A stretch of 64,000 nt of DNA, taken from Anisodus tanguticus. Its lineage: Eukaryota > Streptophyta > Magnoliopsida > Solanales > Solanaceae. Position 1 is the first letter of the stretch. The number at the start of each line of letters is the position of its first letter. Where the stretch lies: positions 20,906,142 through 20,970,141 of the forward strand of contig CM067555.1 in the NCBI GenBank assembly GCA_034509755.1, written 5' to 3'. Under the pieces are notes generated by a model. That model did not search any database and was not told the DNA's origin. It saw only the letters and a list, made by a program, of their open reading frames with translations. Positions 56,641-64,000 of this stretch are shown here, one piece after another. Made by a program: the position numbers and the translations under genes.

Positions 56641-57349
56641 CTAACCGAGAGGATATTGAGCAGAGGCATTGGGAACTGTGGTTGCTACCTGAACTGTGAC
56701 AGCGCGACCGAGAGCTAGGCGGAGAAACGGTGATGTGTCGGACTCGTCTAAAAATGTGTAATTCGAATTCTGGAATTTTTGGATATTTATGAATAGAAAG
56801 ATTGCTTCATCAAATGTGACATGACGTAAGACGATGATTTTGCGTGAAGACAAGTCGTAGCCCAGATATCCCGTATGATTGGTCGAAAAGCCTAAGAACA
56901 CACAAGGGGTGGTGCGGGGTGCAAGTTTATGCGGGGTCATGGAGGGGAGATTCGGGTAGCACAGACAACCAAAAATTCATAAGTGCTCATAAGTTGGGAT
57001 CCTACAAAATAGAATTTCGGTGGGTGTTCTATTTTGGAGAGTCTAGGTGGGCAAAATATTTAGAATATATTCGGCCATTTACACAGCATAGACCCAAAAG
57101 GGAGGGGGTGGAGGCATGAATTAGGATCGTACGAACCATGTTATTGATAGTGCGAATGATTCGCTCGGCCTTGCCATTTTGGGATGAGGTGTGGGGACAC
57201 GAGAATTGGAAAACCATGCCATTAATAGAGCAAAAATTGTGAAACGCTGAATTATTGAACTCACGACCGTTATCACATTGAAGCAATTTTATATCTTTTT
57301 CAAATTGTGTTTTGACATAGACACGGAATGCAAGAAACTTGGCAAACAC
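56641..57349 (-). pseudogene. Copia integrase, broken
   Basis: 57349-57029 has FEKDIKLLQCDNGREFNNSAF and SCPHTSSQNGKAERIIRTINNMVRTIL, the D and E catalytic regions. 56940-56641 has PRTTPCVFLGFSTNHTGYLGYDLSSRKIIVLRHVTFDE, the region just after the core. A shift lies between them. Confidence 0.85.
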
Positions 57350-58055
57350 TTCAGACTTGAATTTAAGCGGATAGACTCAGACAAAGTGAGAAAGATACTG
57401 AAATGAAAGGCCAACATGCTTGCCTAACAGACAAGAAAGACATTGTTACATATTTGCCTAACGGACAAGAAAGACATCGTTAGGAAAATTTTCCATTATG
57501 ACACCAAATTAAATTATTGTTTCCAAGAAAACTAAAAACATGAGCTCCTGGGTGTCCAAGTCTATGGTGTCAGGTTGACGGAGAAATTATTGCTAAAGCG
57601 GTGGGAGGAGTGACCTGGGAAGTTAGAGATATGGGAGGGTTGACACTAGCAACAGACGTGGATAGGAAAGGATAAAGATCACCCTTACTATTTCATCTCG
57701 TAAGGAGTTTCCCAGTACGGAGGTCCGTTACGGAAAATCCAAACGGGTCAAAATTAATTAATACATAATTATCGATGGTAAATTTCCTAATGGAGATTAG
57801 GATTTTGATAATGTTAGGAGCATATAATACGTTATTCAGGGAGAAATGCGGATGTGGTGGTGGGGTTAGTGTGTGGTCAAACCCTTGAATTGGAATGTGA
57901 TGACCATTTCCAACCATAATAGATTGTGGAGTATTTAAATTCCGCAGTTGAGGAAGATTACCAGAATTATTGGTGAGGTGAGACGTGGCGCCCGTATCCA
58001 TATACCACATATTATCGAGTTGCCTAGGAGTCAAAGTGTCGAAAGCCTGATCCAA
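57350..58055 (-). pseudogene. Copia protease and integrase start
   Basis: 58055-57693: LDNMWYMDTGATSHLTN has the protease D-T-G triad, then NVLYAPNIIKILISIRKFTIDN. From 57690 to 57350 the zinc-finger and integrase entry are damaged: only HRLGHPGAH-like and SCLLGKHVGLSF-like words survive, and a short segment containing KHVGLSF appears duplicated near 57380-57480. Confidence 0.8.
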
Positions 58056-58781
58056 AATGGATTGGGGAGGGCCAGGAACGGACTGATGGGCTCTAGGAAA
58101 TTGGGCATGATTAATGTGGCTTGTCGGCTATACTGGAGCAGCCTGTTTGGAGACCAGAAATTCGGTCGAAGATTGAGAGCCGGAGATTAGGCTGGTCGGT
58201 TTCCAGAGACTGGGCCGCAACAATAGATGGGTCGCAGCTGTTGGAGAATTGTCCCTGGCTGCTGGGCTCCTGCTGAGGGCCTAGTTCGCGTCCAGCCAGC
58301 TAGGGCAGTGGTTGTTTGGTGTTGCCATACGTACTGCCGGAGGATGGGTGAGAAAACAAAATATTGTGGGTTCGGGACATATACGAGGTATATATGAGAC
58401 TATATACGAGGTGTATAACGGCGTAGAGAGGTTGTATACATGCTGTTTCGACCATAAACTAGGTGTATATCGGCTTAGGGAGGTCGTATACGGGGTAGTA
58501 TATAGTGGCTGGAGAGATATATCAGTCGTATACAGGTGTATATCGGCATGTATGGGCAGTATACGAGGGGTATATGGCCTGTTGAAGAGATAGAGAGGGA
58601 AATAAGGCGGTATATCAATGATATATCGGGTGTATACAGGGCTGTTTGTAGAATATAAGGGCTGAACAACTATATATCAGCGTATATATGAGGTATACCG
58701 GTGGTATACGGGCGGTTTGGTGCCGGAAAAGGAAGGGGAATGTAGGCCGAATTTTAGGTTTTAGGGCGGGAAGGATTATTA
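58056..58781 (-). other. Leader/gag position filled by a TATAC-rich degenerate array
   Basis: Gag should be here but no capsid or zinc knuckle is readable. 58350-58740 holds many spaced words of the type GTATAC, TATATAC or TATACGAGG, giving open frames on both strands by chance. 58060-58300 encodes only a Pro/Ser-rich stretch leading into protease. Confidence 0.6.
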
Positions 58782-58794
58782 GCTCTTGATACCA
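58782..58794 (-). promoter_or_regulatory. Second primer-binding-site-like motif
   Basis: The minus strand reads TGGTATCAAGAGC directly after LTR-like sequence ending TTTACA. It resembles an initiator Met tRNA PBS with one inserted A. Confidence 0.7.
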
Positions 58795-58940
58795 TGTAAA
58801 GAATGGATCTTAAGCCTAACTCAACCCCAAAAGATAGCTTGTAATGTGAGGATTGTCCAACTCCATATAAGGAGTTCATGTTCTCATTCTATATAAGGAG
58901 TTTATGTTCCCATTCCATATCCGATGTGAGACTCTTAACA
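58795..58940 (-). mobile_element. Foreign 146-bp LTR between a PPT and a PBS
   Basis: On the minus strand it starts TGTTAAGAGTCTCACATCGG and ends TTCTTTACA, followed by TGGTATCAAGAGC. Just before it is the purine tract GCGAGGGAG (58941-58949). It is unrelated in sequence to the 166-bp LTRs. TGTTAAGAGTCTCACATCGG-type starts belong to short TRIM-like or copia LTRs in plants. It contains a 2x repeat of CTCCTTATAT.GA. Confidence 0.65.
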
Positions 58941-59030
58941 CTCCCTCGCACGCTCAGACCTTGTTAACTGGAGCGTGGATAATATAATTTGGGGGCCCAA
59001 CATCGATGAACAAAGAATTGGAATGGGCCT

Positions 59031-59043
59031 GGCTCTGATACCA
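59031..59043 (-). promoter_or_regulatory. Primer-binding site of the upstream copia
   Basis: TGGTATCAGAGCC on the minus strand, directly after the LTR end ...TCTACA. Complementary to initiator Met tRNA. Confidence 0.9.
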
Positions 59044-59209
59044 TGTAGAATTGTATTAATCTCGCTCGGGGAGTCTTTCTCATTAATACAAATATATATA
59101 GTGTGTACAATGTGGAATCCTAATATAATAAGGATCTTATATCTACCATAATTATACAACACTAAATATTACAAAATATATTGAGCATATTTCATACTAT
59201 ACGTTAATA
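59044..59209 (-). repeat. 5' LTR (166 bp)
   Basis: On the minus strand it starts TATTAACGTATAGTATG and ends AATTCTACA before the PBS. It matches 54888-55053 over its whole length. Confidence 0.9.
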
Positions 59210-59214
59210 GTTTC

Positions 59215-59692
59215 GAAAAGTTTTTTTTTGTTTCCCACCTGTTATTTGATACCCACATTGGAGTTCGATTATATTCAGATTCGCGCTGCGTAGAGCATCA
59301 TTCGGAAGAAAACGCTCCCTACTTTTTTTATGGTAAAGAGTTTATATGTCCTACACATTAAAAATTATGTGGCTCATAAGAGTATTTATTTAGAAATTTT
59401 AATGCGGCATGCATCTCTGAGGAGCAAATTATCCAAAAAAAAAAAATCATCTTGTCGTTTTCCAATCAAAATTTAGTTACTACAAAACAAATAAGTTAAT
59501 ATTTTAAGCCATGAAATAACTCACATATTATTATTTATCTCTATGCTGATTATTTATTAGTTTTTAGTTTTAACATAAACGTTATTAGAAAAGTTAAAAG
59601 TATGCTTAGTAGTTATTTTGACATAAAAGATCCAGACGAGGCCATTTTTTGTTTTTAAATGCAAATTATCGAAACATGATGAATTTCTTAAC
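59215..59692. other. AT-rich intergenic sequence
   Basis: No gene or element recognised; contains T and A runs. Confidence 0.5.
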
Positions 59693-59825
59693 CAACAACA
59701 ACATATTCAGTGAAATATCACAATGTGGGTCGAGGAGGGTAGAGTGTACGCAGACCTTATCTCTACCTTGACAGGAAGAGCGGCTGTTTCCAGGAGACCC
59801 TCGACTCAAGACAGAGCATAAGCAC
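59693..59825 (-). mobile_element. Au-like SINE / RTE tail, minus strand
   Basis: On the minus strand: GTCTTGAGTCGAGGGTCTCC, then AACAGCCGCTC, AAGGTCTGCGTACACTCTAC and a tail ending TGTTGTTGGTT. Same family block as at 8374 and in the LINE tail at 32560-32660. Confidence 0.75.
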
Positions 59826-59944
59826 ACACAAAGAAAATGCAAAAGCACAGCCAGATCAAAGCAAGAGAAATGGAAAAGTAAGCAGTAACTAGCGCATGTA
59901 AATAAGCTAAACAAAGTACACTAAAGACACTACAAGAAAATAGG

Positions 59945-60145
59945 TTACAGTGACAGTTCATATATGACAGAAATGCAAGTGTCACATCTTTTTACTAAAT
60001 TTACGCTTTTTTTTTACATTCATGTGACATATTTTTTAAGTGTCATATATAATTATGACATTTGTGTGACGGATTTTTTAAATGTCATTTATTTATGACG
60101 TTTGTGTGACAGTTTTGTGAAATGTCACATAAATAAGTGACTTGT
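59945..60145. repeat. CACTA subterminal repeats
   Basis: At least four spaced, partly inverted copies built from ATGACA-TTTGTGTGACG and TTTTTTAA-TGTCA. In En/Spm such motifs bind the element-encoded protein. Confidence 0.7.
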
Positions 60146-62007
60146 GTTTTAAATTGACCAAAAATGACGCGTTTGACTGTTTAAAACAACACAATTTTTA
60201 TTATTTATTTAGCACTTTTTTAATTCAAATTAAGACTTACATGATTTTTATTTCTTTTTTATAATTGTTTTTAATAAAAATAAACTAAACGTTGTCGTTT
60301 TAACATTATAAAAAATAAAAGATCAAAAATACTAAGTGTCTTCAGGCTAACACATTTAGGTTTTGCTTCCCCCACTTCACTGACTCTCCCTGGTTTGATT
60401 TTTCTTATTTTATCTTAGCTATTAATATGAAAAAAACAAATCAATTCTACTTTCAATTCGTGAAAGTGAGCCTGAATTCAAAGTCAATCAAATTAAAAAA
60501 TCTAACCCTAAAACCCAAAGCCGACAGAGTCCGCGCTGTTATCTCGCCGCCATCAGCCAGCGGCGTTACATCCTTTGCCCGCTTATTTCTCATTTTCTGG
60601 TGCTTCTTGTGACTGCCTGCAACTGGGTTTTGGTAAGGAATATCAATTCTAAGTTTTTTGACACTCTTAGTTTGTTGAGTAATATTGATACCCCTTGCAA
60701 TTGTGTTCCATATATTTTGAAATTAGCAAATTACTGCATGCATCTTCCTTTTTTTTTATTTGTTGTTGTCATGTGTTGCTTCCTGCAACTGCAACTGCAA
60801 AAAGGATATTTTGTGTGCTTCCTGCAACTGCAAAAAGCACTTTGATTTGGTGAATATTATAGACAAAAATGTTTGATTGCTGCCTGTTCCGATCCTCTTA
60901 ACTCAATTGAATATAGAATATAGTGCATGCTATTATCTTATCTTTTCTTTACCAGTTAGTTACCACGATAATAAAAAAAATCATTGATTACAGTTTATAA
61001 TTTATACCCTCCTTCTTCTCCTTCAAAGAAAGATAAAAAATTAATTTTTTTACATAATTTTGATTGTCATTGATTACAATGAGAAAGAAAAGATTCCCAA
61101 CTTAGCATATATTCAATTGATTCATGATCATTTACTATGTCTTGGTTGATTTTATTTCTCTAGGTAAAAATATGTCGGCTTAGATATTTACAGTGTGAAT
61201 TCAACATTCCTTGTTTTAACCATTTTGGTTGAAAGTTTCAAAGCATAAGCACTTGTGATTTGGCTGATATCTGCTTATTGCCTCAGCTCTAGTTTTATTC
61301 ACTTTTGATCAATAACAGACATATCTATATGTGTTTGTGTGTATGCCCTGCCAAAATTCCTTGCTATCTTTAACAAAACCCAATAAAGCTTAAGCATATT
61401 TGGCTGAAATTTTGGCAGGGCATACACACAAACGCATTTAAAGTTCTAGTTTCAGGTACTTTTTCTCATTTTATATTTATTCCCCATTTCATGAATTGCA
61501 TTTTAATTATTGTCTTTAATCTTTTTACTTTAACTTTTTTTATGGGGTTAATTGCTATTCATTTCACAAGTTCTTAATGTGGTTATTAAACTGATTGAGC
61601 AAAGCTAGTGACTGTTTTTTTATTTGTTGTTGTCATGTGTTGTTAAATGCTTGTTGTGTCTTGATTTTGTTTATTTCATGTCCTTTAATTAATTAATGGA
61701 TAAGTCTTGGATGGAATGTTCTCGAGTGTCACTTGAATATGATGAAGGTGTTAAACAATTTTTAAAATTTGTTGTTAAAAATGTCTTTGTATGAAATGTT
61801 GGAACATGTCATATCACTCACCAAAGATTGTGTCTGAACATATTTTTTTTATGGGATAGATGGTGATTATAAAACATGGATTTGGTCGAAATTTTTAGTT
61901 TTTTATGTCATCACTCACCAAAAATTGCGTCGAAATTATTAGTTTTTCCGTTAGTTTTATTTGATTATTCACATGAAACTTTAACCAATTTATTTGTATG
62001 ATTGAAG
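60146..62007 (+). other. CACTA 5' non-coding region
   Basis: 60360-60620 has a CT-rich stretch and AACCCTAAAACCC, like a plant 5' leader, followed by introns or UTR. No conserved protein is read; the frames at 60427-60612 and 60600-60845 have no recognisable domain. A strong hairpin lies at 61330-61436. Confidence 0.45.
61330..61436. repeat. Hairpin: 29-bp inverted repeat with 49-bp loop
   Basis: Arms 61330-61358 and 61408-61436 (core TGTGTATGCCCTGCCAAAAT and its complement) match at 28 of 29 positions by eye. Confidence 0.9.
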
Positions 62008-63230
62008 GCAAACTTTGTTGTCCATCCGCGAAGTCAAAAGCAAATTCTACAAGGGATCGGTCAATCGTTCCGTAATTTTAAGTACAGGATGAAGAAAAAG
62101 TACATTGTCCCTCATTTACATGATCGAAAGAGATGTACACGCCTCCTGAGAAGTACAGTTACATAAAGAAACCAATTTGGGAAGACTTTGTTAAGTCACA
62201 TCTCTCAGAAGATTTTCAGGTGTGTAGGATATTAATCATTGTATGTATTATATTGCTGGAAGATGAATAGTTTAGGATATGTATTATATTGCTGGCTGTG
62301 CCGACATTGCGCGATCTATTAGTTTTTCTAAACTTGACAGCATGCAGTTTGATGATTTAGATAAGTCTATGTTTTACAAGTCATTCTTTACAAACAAAAG
62401 TGAAGCGGCAAATGCAAGGAGGGCGAAGAACAATTTGAATCATCGTTTAAGTAGAAAAGGGTATAAAGGGGTGATGCAAGATTTAGTAAGTTAAAGTCTT
62501 TCTTCTTGATGTTAGTGTTTTATTTGTTGGATGTTAATTAACGTATTGTTGGTATTCCACCAACGAACCTTAATAGTGCTCTGAAACTGGCGTCACGGAG
62601 GATGAGATTGACAGATCCGAGCTTTGGAAAAGAGCACGAAGGTTGAAAGATGGGAAATATCCTTCGGATGTACAACCTATCATCGATGAAATTGTTAGTG
62701 TTAAATATTCATCTTTATTTCTTTCTTTGGTTTCAGATTTGGATATTAAAGTATATTGTTGTGTGTTTGTCTTGTGGAGTTGGTTAGCCATGCTTTTTAT
62801 ATTGCTTATGTAATCATTAATAGGAGATGTTACAAAAAGAAGTTCGAGAGGGTAGGCTAAAGATTGAAGGGAATAACGATATTCTTGCGAGGGCAATAAA
62901 GAAACTTCCAAGAAAAGGCCATATGCAAGGTACATGAAAGTATATCCCATCATCATTGTACTTTCATTTATGTGATGGGTTTGTCGAGTCTAGCAGCAGT
63001 AAAGAATTCTGTGAGAGGCTGGAAATTATCGAAAAACAGTTAGAGGACTTAACAAATGAAATGGCAAAAAAAAACCACGACATTCTGATGTGGCTAGTTG
63101 ATCATTCCAACCTCCGTTCAATGAGGATAATTGTCAAGCAAAAGATGCAATTGCTGATCAACAGGAAAAAAATGTTAATGGTCCTAACAACATCAATAAG
63201 AAGAAAGCAATTCAGGTAACTAATTATGCC
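62008..63230 (+). pseudogene. CACTA Ptta/En/Spm-type protein, five exon pieces
   Basis: Exon pieces read in order. (1) 62008-62220: FVVHPRSQKQILQGIGQSFRNFKYRMKKKYIV, then after a one-base frame break EKYSYIKKPIWEDFVKSHLSEDFQ before GTGTGT. (2) About 62310-62485: FYKSFFTNKSEAANARRAKNNLNHR, ending before GTAAGT. (3) About 62590-62693: ELWKRARRLKDGKYPSDVQP. (4) 62823-62930: EMLQKEVREGRLKIEGNNDI. (5) About 62956-63217: VESSSSKEFCERLEIIEKQL, a coiled coil, ending CAG|GTAACT. The order of NKEN.R-like, ELW..-KDG and C-terminal coiled coil matches the plant Ptta/En/Spm family, thought to bind subterminal repeats. The shift near 62127 suggests decay. Exon limits are by eye. Confidence 0.7.
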
Positions 63231-63640
63231 TTTAAGGCTTACAAATCCTATGTTATACCGTATTTTATTTTAAATATTCTATCTGTATATTTTATATTGT
63301 AGTACAAACACATGTTACAGGACCAGTCACCAAAAGCCCCATAAGCTGCCATGCCAAGAAAAAGTCCAATGCTTCATCCTCAGCTTGTAAATGAGACCCC
63401 AAAGCTCTATACAACTGGAAAAGATAGTATGAATCAACCAACCACAAAGAAAAATCTGAAGTTTGATGATGAGTTGAAGGAAACAAAGAAGCCAGACGGA
63501 GATAAAAAAATAAAGGGAAAAACATTGTTGTTGATCTCCCAATGCAACAAAAGAAAAGAACAAGGCAATCAGGAAAAGCTCACCATATCAAACAAGAAAA
63601 TACAAATACATATATGGGGACCAATAAAACGACAAATAAC
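63231..63640 (+). other. CACTA region with Lys-rich frame
   Basis: An exon-like piece from about 63302 (acceptor TTGTAG, then YKHMLQDQSPKAP and stop). After it a Lys-rich frame (63351-63653) has no recognisable domain. Confidence 0.4.
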
Positions 63641-64000
63641 TTACCACATATAAACCATAATGACATTGATATCTAACCAATTCATGAACAGTAATTCCTC
63701 ACACATTTTTTTGAAAACATGAGCCTTAATAGAACCGTCAGTCTTGAAAACTGAATCATCAATAAGGTAAGGAAAGGCATAATTATCTGGAAGTTTTAAC
63801 TGACAAAGTCCGTGAAGAATTATGAGAGTATCAGAGCTGGTATGTTTATGTATATCTTCAGCTTGTTGCATGCAAAGTACAACTCGGTCAGTGAAGGAGT
63901 GCCGCAATTTGGTTTTGTGCATCTTGGTGTTGTTTCTGCTAACAAGAATGACAAAGGCCAACCTACGAGTCCAGTTGATGTAAGGGCGCACACACTTTGT
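63641..64000 (-). CDS. Ulp1/C48-like exon, minus strand, partial at window edge
   Basis: An open frame from the window edge to VYMW, directly followed on the minus strand by GTAAGTTA, a good splice donor. SIKAHVFKKMCEELLFMNWLDINVIMVYM resembles the stretch at the start of plant Ulp1-like (C48) protease domains in transposons, where a WLDISVIQ.FM-like helix precedes the catalytic His. The catalytic H, D and C would lie in later exons and are not seen here. It runs opposite to the Ptta-like exons, which is unusual because in many CACTA and MULE elements the two are on one strand. It could also be the 3' side of a neighbouring gene. The family call is by motif only. Confidence 0.45.
   Translation of the reverse strand, partial: TKCVRPYINWTRRLAFVILVSRNNTKMHKTKLRHSFTDRVVLCMQQAEDIHKHTSSDTLIILHGLCQLKLPDNYAFPYLIDDSVFKTDGSIKAHVFKKMCEELLFMNWLDINVIMVYMW

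Larger units (their letters stand above)
54888..59209 (-). mobile_element. Copia (Ale-like) element upstream of HY5, GTTTC target duplication
   Basis: GTTTC at 54883-54887 and 59210-59214. Two LTRs of exactly 166 bp (54888-55053 and 59044-59209) differ at about 22 positions by eye count, mostly transitions, so the insertion is not recent. The PBS TGGTATCAGAGCC at 59031-59043 is complementary to initiator Met tRNA; the PPT at 55054-55064 reads CTAAGGGGGTG on the minus strand. Protease, integrase, RT and RNase H remnants are in order, all broken. Gag is not recognisable. Same transcriptional direction as HY5. Confidence 0.9.
59928..64000 (+). mobile_element. CACTA (En/Spm) transposon, left end and interior
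   Basis: Begins with CACTACAAGAAAATAGG, the classical plant CACTA terminal inverted repeat. A subterminal repeat zone follows (59945-60145, words like GACATTTGTGTGACGG and their inverse). Ptta/En/Spm-type exons lie at 62008-63230 on the plus strand. The right end is beyond the window, so the length and the 3-bp target duplication cannot be checked. Confidence 0.75.

Noticed and set aside
58312..58593. 93-codon frame
   Set aside because: Reads the TATAC-rich array; opposite-strand frames are equally open.
1..64000. CRISPR arrays, bacterial operons or organellar insertions
   Set aside because: No regular spacer-repeat arrays, bacterial-type genes, rRNA or organellar genes were seen; the repeats found are eukaryotic transposons or minisatellites.

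Overview
This window is nuclear DNA of a flowering plant, very probably a member of the nightshade family (Solanaceae) with a repeat-rich genome. Three things point there: the only host gene I can reconstruct is an HY5 bZIP gene whose deduced 158-residue protein resembles tomato HY5; the SINEs, RTE LINE tails and LTR start motifs are of types I know from Solanaceae; and almost everything else is retrotransposon nested in retrotransposon. There is no bacterial or organellar gene content.

Layout. 1-5.4 kb: two related gypsy-type LTR remnants in opposite orientation. 5.4-6.6 kb: a Tourist/PIF-Harbinger-like non-autonomous DNA element with TAA target duplication, carrying a tRNA-derived SINE with its own 10-bp target duplication. 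6.6-9.0 kb: LTR debris and an Au-like SINE tail. 9.7-15.2 kb: a ~57-bp degenerate tandem array split by a Tekay/Del-like gypsy element (LTR, gag, protease, start of RT) that lost the rest of pol. 15.1-31.6 kb: a minus-strand gypsy LTR with its primer-binding site, split by a second gypsy element (16843-24075), a tandem duplication, a solo LTR (25858-27836) and a further solo LTR (29327-31333). 31.9-36.8 kb: minus-strand LTRs, one hit by a 5'-truncated RTE LINE, then a plus-strand LTR of another family. 36.8-41.2 kb: minus-strand Ty1/copia element with gag-pol but only its 5' LTR. 41.2-42.9 kb: Athila/Tat-type LTR and gag remnant. 43.1-43.8 kb: two small MITEs.

44.2-54.4 kb is the HY5 gene on the minus strand. 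Exons 1-3 lie at 52963-54396. The tiny last exon (14 codons plus stop) is at 44237-44281, so intron 3 is 8681 bp. It contains a copia element with TGATA target duplications (44620-48645, gene-sense) and a 5'-truncated copia element (about 49105-52393, antisense). Only about 490 bp upstream of the HY5 ATG, a third copia element (54888-59209, GTTTC target duplication, two 166-bp LTRs) occupies the promoter side. Its leader contains a foreign PPT-LTR-PBS cassette.

59.9-64 kb is the left end and interior of a CACTA (En/Spm) DNA transposon: a CACTACAAGAA terminus, subterminal repeats, plus-strand exons of a Ptta/En/Spm-type protein, and a minus-strand exon resembling the start of a Ulp1/C48 protease domain.

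Nearly all transposon coding regions carry stops, frameshifts or deletions; by reading, HY5 is the only intact coding sequence. Family names for transposons rest on motif recognition by eye. Boundaries given with target duplications are exact; the others are approximate.
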